Source: Anaerolineaceae bacterium
Lineage (GTDB): Bacteria > Chloroflexota > Anaerolineae > Anaerolineales > Anaerolineaceae
DNA length: 8,191 bases
Reading direction: 5' to 3'
Assembly: GCA_011620465.1 (NCBI GenBank)
Contig: WOZC01000066.1
Location: 1 to 8,191, forward strand
In this document: positions 1 through 6,609 of the stretch, piece after piece
Layout of the letters: the number at the start of each line of letters is the position of its first letter
How positions within the stretch are numbered: position 1 is the stretch's first letter
Position numbers and translations under genes: made by a program
Notes under the pieces: model-generated
The model's input: the letters and a program-made list of their open reading frames with translations, nothing else
Told to the model about the DNA's origin: nothing
Databases searched by the model: none

Positions 1-247
1 CTTCAGTCCCGGATGCAAGCCAGAGATCAGGATCACCATTTTCTACCAAATACTTGTCGTTAGGGGAGCGACCGGTAAACGGTGAGGTGTTTACGACCAA
101 TGCGCCTGTATCTGCCAACTTCGCCTCACCGTTTTTTAGTGATTCGGTGACAAGCTGCGGAATATTCAGGTTGTATTTGACATCTTGGACAGCACTCAAG
201 CCTAATTTATCAAGCTCTGCTCTCATTATTTCATTGATTTGGTTCAT
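1..247 (-). CDS. pckA: phosphoenolpyruvate carboxykinase (ATP), N-terminal part, cut by window edge
   Basis: ATP-dependent PEP carboxykinase interconverts oxaloacetate + ATP and PEP + CO2 + ADP in the cytoplasm, in gluconeogenesis or, in some anaerobes, CO2 fixation into C4 acids. Only the first 82 residues are in the window. They match the family N-terminus: a G-L-S-x-V-x-D-V-x-Y-N segment at about 16-26, then TGRSPNDKYLV at 58-68. Arg60 in that motif corresponds to the oxaloacetate-binding Arg65 of E. coli PckA. The ATG at 245-247 is the natural start. The purine-rich AGGAGAT upstream (261-267) begins just past the previous stop codon, but its 13-base distance from the ATG is long. The gene follows the lipoprotein by 21 bases and probably shares its transcript. 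The ATP/metal-binding half lies off the left edge, so intactness cannot be judged. Confidence 0.93.
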   Translation of the reverse strand, partial: MNQINEIMRAELDKLGLSAVQDVKYNLNIPQLVTESLKNGEAKLADTGALVVNTSPFTGRSPNDKYLVENGDPDLWLASGTE

Positions 248-268
248 GACTTGATCTTTTATCTCCTG

Positions 269-2683
269 TTATTGATCGTGAAATAAGGTAAACGCAGGTT
301 TCCCATAAATTGATGAGGAGAAATCTGTCGTTTGCATTGCAGGAAAATAACCACGGGATGCCACTCCGGAAACCCAGCCTCTGGATGAAATCGCATTCAG
401 GTAAGCGGAATAAAACTGGGTCTGGAAATCCAGGTCGACATTGTAATTGCTATAGCCCATGTTTGTACTGCTCAAGATAAAACTTGAATCACCACTCGCA
501 TTCGCATTAGTAGTTGTGAATGAAGCACCATTCAAGCCAAAGTAAACCGGTTTTTGATATGTATCGTAAAAACCGTACACAACGCTGTCAAAGAAACTTC
601 CCACAGTATCAGCGTAGTAAGTTACGGAGTTATCCAAACCTGAATTGAAGAGCAGGTAAAACCCCTGCGATTTCTCATAGAAAGAGTAATTAGCCAGTGG
701 TCCCGAACCGACCTCCTGGGCTAACAGTATCTGGCCTTCATAATATTCGTCCACCTTGGTTAACAGATCGTACCAGATTTTTTCACTTGTTTTGGGCGTG
801 CCAAAATTTGCGCCGACGGTTTCCATGGCTCCTGGATAGGTGTTCACAACATCCGGACCACCAAGTATGATCTGGTCCGCTTTGATGGCAGTTGCCAGTT
901 TGATGGCGTGCATTATCATGCGTTCATAATCCGCATACCATTGCTGCCACCAGATCATCGATTTCTGCGAATTGTTCCACCAGGAGTTTTGATCAGATGG
1001 GTAGATCAGCTGCGGATAGAGCGCAATTTTAAACCCAGACTGACGAGCAGCCATGGCAATACGGTTCAGTTCATTCGAGGGGATAGTAGTCAACGGGTCG
1101 CTGTCGATAACGGGTAGATCTTTGTTAACTCCAACTTTCCAGGTTGGAGTCAAGATCAGCCAGTTAAACCCATTTGCCTTTAACTGGTCGATCATACTAA
1201 ACGATGCGTTTAACCGGTTTGATGCGTACGCAGGATCGATTTCCACACCGACCAGGGTTTCTTCATCAAAAACCACATGCGTATAGGCAGAATTGGCTTG
1301 AAGTGCAGGGTCCCACAGTCTCCAGCCACTGATCGTATCCTGGATTTCAGTCACAGTGCCTGAAGTAAATGACCTTGGGGTTGCGTTGGGATTGGTTTCT
1401 TCTCCAAGCGTGCAATCGGCATTACGACAATAACGATAAATGACTGGGTCTCCACTCGCTGAACGAGGATTGAAGACCAGCATCCACTGGTTGTTTTCCA
1501 TCGACCACATCGGGATCGGATTGCTCCAGGAACCCAGGTTGAACTGGATATACACCTGGTCAGTCGATGTTGTGCCTGATGGAGAGGTAACAAAAAATGA
1601 GATTGCGTTTTGCTGTGTTGCACGCCAGGTTGTTACCGAATCATCGATGATCACATCTTTATCAGGGACAATAAATTCGCGTACAAACCGATTTCCATCC
1701 TGACCGCGTTCACTATTTATGAATGCATCCCCAAGTGTGTATTGATAACAAATCGAACTGCCTGCAAATAGGTTGACCTGAGTGACGTATTTCCCCTCAG
1801 AATTGCGAGTCATCAATGGCATGTTCGCTGCCTGTGCCCCAGTCCCTGTGAGCATATCGGCATATGTCAGACCAAATTGACGTAAATTTCCTGCCATTCT
1901 AACTGGCGCACCTACGGCTTCGTTGGGTGGTGTCATCACAAAAGTCAAGGTTACTTCCGGCAAGGGCGTCATTCGGATGACTGCCAGGGTTGCCAGGTTT
2001 TCGACCATGTTGACTTCCTGCTGGAAACTCAGATAACTACCATCAGAGAGCATGGCAACCAAATTGTGTTTGCCAACGGGTAAACCGCGAATGAAGAACC
2101 TTCCATTCATATCTGTTAGCGCAGTTTTCCCAGCAACACTGATCAACACGTCTGGCAGTGATGCTTCAGTTTCGTCATCCGCGACCACTCCATTGAGGTC
2201 CACCAGGGGACCGTTGTAAGCCACTTGAGGCCAGCCTGCAATAGTGTCATTGACAACCAAGTTTTCCCGAACAACCAATTGTCGGAAAGACAGCGTGGTG
2301 CCATCCGGAAGATTTTCACCAACTTCAATCGGATGGGTAAGAGTGTATCGGTAGGCAATGGTAGAGCCCTGAGGCAGCAACACACTCAAGGTGTATGCGC
2401 TTTCAATTTTCTCAAGGGTGTAGCGTTCCAGGTTGCGGCTTACTCCGGATACCAGATCGAGAATATCGAGAGAGATTTCATCTTCATCAGAGAACTTCTG
2501 GAAAGGGTGGGCAATAAATTCGACATTCACCAATTTTGTTTCGGCAATTGCAGATGGAATGTTTGCAAGTGAAAGTAAATTTTCGGAATCTTTGGGCTGA
2601 AAGCTAAGCGAACAACCAGACAATAACACTATTAGAAGTGTCAGGTTGATAATCAGGCGAAATCGATATCTTTTTTGACTCAC
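269..2683 (-). CDS. large lipoprotein with three starch-binding-like modules and a GH-A-like TIM-barrel end
   Basis: 804 residues. Residues 1-24 are a lipoprotein signal: basic start, hydrophobic stretch 10-21 and lipobox L-S-G-C with Cys24, so it should be exported and lipid-anchored. Three beta-rich stretches (about 50-152, 243-354, 359-456) share an order: hydrophobic strand, a [IV]xYxY strand, an R-F or S-F strand, then D-x-[IV]-x-x-W. They resemble CBM20/CBM48-type starch-binding folds. A carboxypeptidase-regulatory-like module lies between the first two (about 160-240, with D-x-N-G-R-F at 191-196). Residues about 470-804 look like a GH113-like TIM barrel (GFNWLILTPTW at 505-515, GKPA near the end), but the expected catalytic glutamates are not evident. 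The start is GTG: the in-frame TAA of nusB lies directly before it, so no earlier start is possible; GGGGAG lies 3 bases upstream of the GTG. Domain names are by-eye judgements; the substrate is unknown. Confidence 0.85.
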   Translation of the reverse strand: MSQKRYRFRLIINLTLLIVLLSGCSLSFQPKDSENLLSLANIPSAIAETKLVNVEFIAHPFQKFSDEDEISLDILDLVSGVSRNLERYTLEKIESAYTLSVLLPQGSTIAYRYTLTHPIEVGENLPDGTTLSFRQLVVRENLVVNDTIAGWPQVAYNGPLVDLNGVVADDETEASLPDVLISVAGKTALTDMNGRFFIRGLPVGKHNLVAMLSDGSYLSFQQEVNMVENLATLAVIRMTPLPEVTLTFVMTPPNEAVGAPVRMAGNLRQFGLTYADMLTGTGAQAANMPLMTRNSEGKYVTQVNLFAGSSICYQYTLGDAFINSERGQDGNRFVREFIVPDKDVIIDDSVTTWRATQQNAISFFVTSPSGTTSTDQVYIQFNLGSWSNPIPMWSMENNQWMLVFNPRSASGDPVIYRYCRNADCTLGEETNPNATPRSFTSGTVTEIQDTISGWRLWDPALQANSAYTHVVFDEETLVGVEIDPAYASNRLNASFSMIDQLKANGFNWLILTPTWKVGVNKDLPVIDSDPLTTIPSNELNRIAMAARQSGFKIALYPQLIYPSDQNSWWNNSQKSMIWWQQWYADYERMIMHAIKLATAIKADQIILGGPDVVNTYPGAMETVGANFGTPKTSEKIWYDLLTKVDEYYEGQILLAQEVGSGPLANYSFYEKSQGFYLLFNSGLDNSVTYYADTVGSFFDSVVYGFYDTYQKPVYFGLNGASFTTTNANASGDSSFILSSTNMGYSNYNVDLDFQTQFYSAYLNAISSRGWVSGVASRGYFPAMQTTDFSSSIYGKPAFTLFHDQ

Positions 2684-3121
2684 TTACTCCCCAACATTTT
2701 CGTTCGATTGAATGATGTCATCCAAATTAACCGCAAGGCTGCCGAGTACGCCATTGACGAAACGCGGAGAGGAGTCTGTTCCGAATAATTTTGCCAGTTC
2801 TACCGCTTCATTGATCCCAACCTTAAGAGGTGTTTTTTGGTAAAAAGCAACCTCCCATAAAGCAATTCGCAAAATATTACGGTCAACGACAGCAACCTGG
2901 TCGAGCGGCCATTCCGGGGCTTGTTCGCTGATCAGTTGATCCAGTTTTGTAACATTTTCGCGAACACCAGCGATTAGCAAACTGGCAAATTCAAACTGAC
3001 TTTCGTCCAGGTTTAGATCAAGCGATCTTTCTTCCAGGACTTCACCGAGCGGGTGTTGGGTCAAGTCCAGCTCAAACAAAACTTGCAGTGCAACTATTCT
3101 TGCCCGTGTACGTGATTTCAT
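2684..3121 (-). CDS. nusB: transcription antitermination factor NusB
   Basis: NusB binds boxA RNA together with NusE (ribosomal protein S10) and supports antitermination of rRNA operons in the cytoplasm. The 145-residue length is typical. The arginine-rich N-terminus (MKSRTRARIVALQVLFELD) is the RNA-binding end. The centre has the family signature D-R-N-I-L-R-I-A at about 80-87, and the C-terminus has G-I-N-E-A-V-E-L-A-K-L-F-G followed by S-P-R-F-V-N-G-V-L-G. ATG at 3119-3121 is preceded by AGGA, which overlaps the TAG of the asp23-type gene (TAGAGGATAATG), so the two are translationally close. Its own TAA is directly followed by the GTG of the lipoprotein in the same frame. An Asp23-NusB pairing is also seen in Firmicutes, which supports both calls. 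Confidence 0.97.
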   Translation of the reverse strand: MKSRTRARIVALQVLFELDLTQHPLGEVLEERSLDLNLDESQFEFASLLIAGVRENVTKLDQLISEQAPEWPLDQVAVVDRNILRIALWEVAFYQKTPLKVGINEAVELAKLFGTDSSPRFVNGVLGSLAVNLDDIIQSNENVGE

Positions 3122-3127
3122 TATCCT

Positions 3128-3475
3128 CTATGCTTCGATATCTACATCAACAATATGAACATTGATATGAGCAACTTCCATGCCAACCATCTCGGTAATC
3201 GCGCGTTTCACTTTTTGTTGGATGGTTTCTGCGATGAGACGGGCGTTATGATCGCTGCTGATGATGATGTAAAGATCGAGATAAATCAGATCATCTTTTA
3301 CTTCAAGTTTGACGCCATCATTGTCCAGAGAGGAAAGTTGTTTGCTATCAGCCATACGGCTAACACCAGGGACCTCCAGCGTGGTCAATTTAGCGATCGT
3401 GCTAAGAACCGTTGGGGCTATGGTAGTTTTACCGATGTTATCGGCTGTTGAATTATCTGATAAGGTATCAACCAT
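3128..3475 (-). CDS. Asp23/Gls24 family protein
   Basis: 115 residues. The Asp23/Gls24 family is named after an alkaline-shock protein of Staphylococcus; members are small cytoplasmic proteins tied to envelope stress, but the biochemical role is unsettled. The pattern seen here fits: T-I-A-P-x-V-L-x-T-I-A at about 18-28, L-E-V-P-G-V at about 33-38, a strand with V-K-L-E-V, then L-D-L-Y-I-I-I and a helix followed by an alternating V-A-H-I-N-V-H-I-V-D-V strand at 100-110. No membrane segment or signal is present. The first 8 bases overlap the end of the upstream gene. The upstream sequence is only GAAGAAGAAA, a weak ribosome site, so translation is probably coupled to the gene before it. It sits immediately before nusB. 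Confidence 0.9.
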   Translation of the reverse strand: MVDTLSDNSTADNIGKTTIAPTVLSTIAKLTTLEVPGVSRMADSKQLSSLDNDGVKLEVKDDLIYLDLYIIISSDHNARLIAETIQQKVKRAITEMVGMEVAHINVHIVDVDIEA

Positions 3476-3992
3476 TTTCTTCTTCTTTCTCTTCAGGTAA
3501 AAATCCCGTTCTTAGAATGCTGTAGAGGATTATCTGATCATCGCTCATTTCCAGCTTATCGTCTTCTTTTCGAACTGTATCGATGACTTTCGGATAATCG
3601 ACCCCTTCAGGCCAGCCCTGATCGAAAGCATTGATCGGATCAGCGTAAGCAGGTGCGGCTGTTGAGTTCTTGAATCCCAGCGAAGCGAGTGCTTTATCAA
3701 AAGTAGGGTTGTAACGGTCAAACAGTTGCGTCCAGGCGTTTAGGACCGCCTTCACAAAATGGGCATCCGTTTCAAACAATTTTTCAGATGCGCGTACCAG
3801 TAGGCGTTTTGGAGCTGTCAAAGGATTTCGAAAGCCGCTGACCTTTACTTCGTTTTTCAAGGTTTGTGCTAATGCCTTGCGTACTTCATCGCTGTAAACC
3901 GAAAAATCAGTCAGAACACTTTCGATAATTTCCTGGCGGAACCAAGGTTCAATAAACACGTTAATCACGTGTAATGGTTTGAGTTCACTCAT
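3468..3992 (-). CDS. unrecognised 174-residue protein preceding asp23-nusB
   Basis: I do not recognise this protein. I chose ATG 3990-3992 because AAAGGA (3999-4004) lies 6 bases before it. An in-frame ATG at 4032-4034 would add 14 residues (MSSPGQLDLEKGTK) and overlaps the previous stop as TAATG, but has only GAAGAG ahead of it. From the chosen start the protein is soluble-looking and rich in predicted helices, with no signal peptide, membrane segment or cysteine. The first half is mixed and amphipathic; a basic patch (N-P-L-T-A-P-K-R-L-L-V-R) lies near residues 56-67; a Pro/Ala/Tyr-rich linker follows near 115; the end is acidic (EEKEEENG). It overlaps the asp23-type gene by 8 bases and is likely co-translated. 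A structural or adaptor role with Asp23 is possible but unsupported. Confidence 0.75.
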   Translation of the reverse strand: MSELKPLHVINVFIEPWFRQEIIESVLTDFSVYSDEVRKALAQTLKNEVKVSGFRNPLTAPKRLLVRASEKLFETDAHFVKAVLNAWTQLFDRYNPTFDKALASLGFKNSTAAPAYADPINAFDQGWPEGVDYPKVIDTVRKEDDKLEMSDDQIILYSILRTGFLPEEKEEENG

Positions 3993-4033
3993 TTTTGTTC
4001 CTTTCTCAAGGTCAAGTTGACCTGGACTACTCA

Positions 4034-4273
4034 TTACTCTTCTTCGTCATCGAGTTCGTCTTCTTCTTCCTCGACTTCCCAAAGGCTTTCAGTCTCTTCG
4101 TCTTCATCCCAGGCTTCAATTTCTTCATCGTCCCAATCACCAATAGATTCTTCGTCATCGATAGGGCGATAAGTGAGGCATCCTGCGTCCGGGCTGAGTT
4201 CAATTGCAGCAGCGCTACAATAACGTTCATCCAGGAATAAACAGTCCAGATACTTACAGCGAATTTTGGTCAT
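4034..4273 (-). CDS. small four-cysteine (DUF1540-like) protein with acidic tail
   Basis: 79 residues from the chosen start, ATG 4271-4273, which has GGAG (4280-4283) 6 bases upstream. An ATG four codons earlier (4283-4285) has no such site. The first 34 residues hold four cysteines at 6, 11, 19 and 32, in an I-R-C-x4-C-x-F-x5-C-x-A-x2-I-x-L-x6-C-x-T-Y pattern. That resembles the small DUF1540 family, thought to bind a metal. Residues 39-79 are a very acidic tail (28 of 41 residues Asp or Glu) with three tryptophans, probably disordered. The tail is coded by GAA/GAC-rich, low-complexity DNA. The stop overlaps a possible upstream ATG of the next gene (TAATG). It is the first gene after a promoter-like sequence. 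Function is unknown; the DUF1540 link is from memory of the cysteine pattern. Confidence 0.75.
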   Translation of the reverse strand: MTKIRCKYLDCLFLDERYCSAAAIELSPDAGCLTYRPIDDEESIGDWDDEEIEAWDEDEETESLWEVEEEEDELDDEEE

Positions 4274-4306
4274 AATTTTCTCCATAATGTGGTTTCTTTC
4301 GCTCGC

Positions 4307-4335
4307 ATTTTACCTTAGACCGGTGTAAGCGTAAA
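4307..4335 (-). promoter_or_regulatory. sigma70-like promoter ahead of the asp23-nusB gene run
   Basis: Read on the minus strand, TTTACG (4335-4330) and TAAAAT (4312-4307) are separated by exactly 17 bases. The -10 box matches the TATAAT consensus at five of six positions and the -35 box at four of six. A transcript would start near 4300, giving a leader of roughly 27 bases that contains the GGAG of the small cysteine protein. It lies in the only gap of more than 30 bases between relA and that gene. Read-through from relA is also possible because no convincing terminator lies between them. Confidence 0.5.
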
Positions 4336-4336
4336 G

Positions 4337-4357
4337 CCAGTTAACTGGTCTAACCAG
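4337..4357 (-). repeat. overlapping palindromes across the relA stop codon
   Basis: CCAGTTAACTGG (4337-4348) is a perfect 12-base palindrome directly downstream of relA. It shares its CTGG arm with a second perfect inverted repeat, CTGGT-CTA-ACCAG (4345-4357), whose 3-base loop is the relA stop codon. The two cannot fold at once in RNA. There is no following T-run, so this is not a normal intrinsic terminator. It might be a protein-binding site just upstream of the promoter-like sequence, or chance. Confidence 0.4.
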
Positions 4358-6545
4358 GTCGAACACGGGCAGCTTCTATCACATTAGGCAGGTTTTCGAG
4401 CCTTGCCAACACGCGGCTGAGCTGGTTGATTCCGGGTACCTCAACCACCAAATTGACCTTTACGACATGCTGCCTTGTCGTCATCGAAAGGTCGATCAAG
4501 CGCACTGGTTCGCTGGACAGAACACTGGAGATGTCGCTGACCAAACCCTGTCGATCATAAGCCGTGATTTGCAGGGGAACCGGGTAGGTTTGCTGAGCGA
4601 TACCCCAGTCTACCTTGATCAACCTTTCGGTGTCCTTGATTCGCAATGCGTTAGGACAATCCATACGATGGATGGTCACACCCCGACCCCTGGTGATGTA
4701 ACCGATGATTGGATCGCCTGGCATCGGGTTGCAGCACCTGGCAAAAGTATGGTCCATGCGGTTCAACCCCATGACAGTCACTGTATCGTCCGATTTGACC
4801 TTCCCCGGTGTTTCCAGGACTAGTTCTTCCGATCTCAAATCGTAGGTTTTGAGTTCGCCAATTCGATTGACCAGTTTTCCAATCGGAATATCGCCGCAAC
4901 CAATCCCAACATAAAGATCATCAACTGTCTTTACAGAGAAGGTGCTCAGGACAAGATTGAGGTCAAAGTCAACCAACCCAAGCCGCTTAAATTCTTTTTC
5001 CACCAGGATAATTCCATGCTCAAGGTTCTGACCGCGGTCCTGTTGCTTGAACCATTGTTTGATTTTGGAGCGCGAACGGCTGGAACGAACCAGCCCCAGG
5101 TTGGGGTTCAGCCAGTCCCGGCTTGGTCCACCTCGGTTTACAGTGAGGATCTCTACCTGGTCACCTGTCTTCAACGTGTAATCAAGCGGAACCAGCTTCC
5201 CATTGATCTTAGCCCCCCGGCAGCGATGACCGATGTCTGTATGCACCTGGTATGCAAAATCGATTGGGGTGGAACCTTGCGGCAGATCAACAACCTCGCC
5301 CTTGGGGGTTATCACGTAAACACGGTCTTTGAAGATATCGGTACGCATGCCTTCCAGCAGTTCCTGGTTGTCGTCGACTTCCATGCTCCAGGCAAGCAAA
5401 CTGCGCATCGCGCTTACTTTTTGTTCGTATTTTTCCGAAATATGCTGCTTGTTTTCTTTATATCGCCAATGCGCAGCAATACCGTACTCAGCGTTTTGAT
5501 GCATTTCCCATGTGCGGATTTGGACTTCCAACGGTTTGCCATCGGAATAAATTACTGCAGTATGCAAGGATTGATAGTCGTTCGGTTTTTTCGCAGCAAT
5601 ATAGTCGTCAAATTCTCCTGGGATCGGGGCAAAGTGAGTATGAACAATACCGAGCACTTTATAACAGGTTTCAACATCATCCACAATTACGCGCACGGCT
5701 CTCAAATCTCGAATTCCATCGAAACTCTTTTCCTTATTCATCATTTTTCGATAGATTGAGTAGATGTGCTTTGGTCGACCAGTGATTTTGGCTTTGATCT
5801 CCGATTTTTGAAGCAAATCCTGAAGAGTTTCAATGATCTTATCGACTTCCTCCAGCCGCTTGGTGCGGCGTAAGGTCAGGTTTTCGGCAATTTCTTTGTA
5901 CTTTAGAGGATTAGTGTAGCGAAAACCAAGGTCTTCGAGTTCCCATTTCATCTGCCAGATACCGAGTCGATTGGCTAAAGGTGCAAAAATATCCAGTGTT
6001 TCCTGTGCAATTTTTTTCTGTCGGTCAGGAGGAAGGGCATTGAGCGTTCGCATATTATGCAAACGGCATGCCAGCTTGATCACAACGACCCTGACATCAT
6101 CGCCAATTGCCAGGAGCATTTTTCGTAACGTTTCTGCCAGGTCCTCGTTGATTTTTGTCCGTGTTGCAGGCATGGTTTCCGCCAGCGGTTTTCGCTCATC
6201 TGGATGCTGATCTGCCCTGGATATGTAGGGTAGACTGGTGATGCGAGATACATCTTCAACAAAAAGAGCAATTGTCTCGCCAAACTCATCCTTGAGCTGT
6301 TTGGCTGTAACGCCACAATCAACCATTACGTCATGTAATAGCGCAGCAGCAACGATTTCTGCATTCGCATCCATTTCGATCAGGATATTTGCTACACCAA
6401 CAGAATGCGAGAAGTAAGGCTGTCCGTTCGCGCGAGTTTGTCCCTGGTGGGCTTTTTCTGCAAAACGGTATGCCTTTTCTATCTGCTCGCGATCGGTGCG
6501 TGAATATGCTTCAGGCAATTTGCTGAGGAACTGTTCGATTTCCAT
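4350..6545 (-). CDS. relA: RelA/SpoT family (p)ppGpp synthetase with degenerate hydrolase domain
   Basis: Makes the alarmone (p)ppGpp from ATP and GDP/GTP; the long form senses stalled ribosomes through its C-terminal half. 731 residues from ATG 6543-6545. Order of domains: HD hydrolase (about 25-185), synthetase (about 235-365), TGS (about 405-467), conserved-cysteine region with CC at 604-605 and H626/C630, and ACT (about 655-728). In the HD domain, His47, His71, Asp72, Asp76 and Asn164 are kept, but positions matching Rel-Seq Glu81 and Asp144 are Val75 and Cys160. The synthetase keeps its metal ligands Asp280 and Glu340 and has EFDD (311-314), the EXDD motif of monofunctional RelA. A TTG eight codons upstream (6567-6569) with AGGA 9 bases before it is an alternative start; the ATG has no clear ribosome site but fits the usual N-terminus better. 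Hydrolysis is probably lost; this is inferred. Confidence 0.95.
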   Translation of the reverse strand: MEIEQFLSKLPEAYSRTDREQIEKAYRFAEKAHQGQTRANGQPYFSHSVGVANILIEMDANAEIVAAALLHDVMVDCGVTAKQLKDEFGETIALFVEDVSRITSLPYISRADQHPDERKPLAETMPATRTKINEDLAETLRKMLLAIGDDVRVVVIKLACRLHNMRTLNALPPDRQKKIAQETLDIFAPLANRLGIWQMKWELEDLGFRYTNPLKYKEIAENLTLRRTKRLEEVDKIIETLQDLLQKSEIKAKITGRPKHIYSIYRKMMNKEKSFDGIRDLRAVRVIVDDVETCYKVLGIVHTHFAPIPGEFDDYIAAKKPNDYQSLHTAVIYSDGKPLEVQIRTWEMHQNAEYGIAAHWRYKENKQHISEKYEQKVSAMRSLLAWSMEVDDNQELLEGMRTDIFKDRVYVITPKGEVVDLPQGSTPIDFAYQVHTDIGHRCRGAKINGKLVPLDYTLKTGDQVEILTVNRGGPSRDWLNPNLGLVRSSRSRSKIKQWFKQQDRGQNLEHGIILVEKEFKRLGLVDFDLNLVLSTFSVKTVDDLYVGIGCGDIPIGKLVNRIGELKTYDLRSEELVLETPGKVKSDDTVTVMGLNRMDHTFARCCNPMPGDPIIGYITRGRGVTIHRMDCPNALRIKDTERLIKVDWGIAQQTYPVPLQITAYDRQGLVSDISSVLSSEPVRLIDLSMTTRQHVVKVNLVVEVPGINQLSRVLARLENLPNVIEAARVRPG

Positions 6546-6569
6546 GTTACTGTGATAATTGTAAGCCAA

Positions 6570-6584
6570 ATCAGGCGTCCTGAT
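6570..6584 (-). promoter_or_regulatory. 6-bp hairpin at the relA start region
   Basis: ATCAGG-CGT-CCTGAT is a perfect inverted repeat with 6-base arms and a 3-base loop. On the minus strand the AGGA that could serve the TTG start at 6567-6569 spans its first arm and loop, and the second arm abuts that TTG. If folded in mRNA it would hide this ribosome site. Whether TTG or the ATG at 6543-6545 is used is unknown. Confidence 0.35.
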
Positions 6585-6609
6585 GCTTAGCAGTTGTATG
6601 ATTAGAAAT

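Noticed and set aside
54..254. 66-codon plus-strand open frame at the left edge
   Set aside because: It is antisense to the pckA N-terminus, which is the real gene here and matches a known family.
3993..4034. Earlier ATG for the 174-residue protein (adds 14 residues)
   Set aside because: The TAATG overlap makes it possible, but the internal ATG at 3990-3992 has a much better ribosome site at ideal spacing, so I used that one.
4034..4150. Low-complexity GAA/GAC-rich tract as a repeat array or CRISPR-like element
   Set aside because: It simply encodes the acidic tail of the small cysteine protein; there are no regular units or spacers.
5016..5759. 247-codon open frame on the plus strand inside relA
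   Set aside because: It is fully antisense to the conserved synthetase and TGS coding region, its translation has no recognisable domain, and no ribosome site precedes it.
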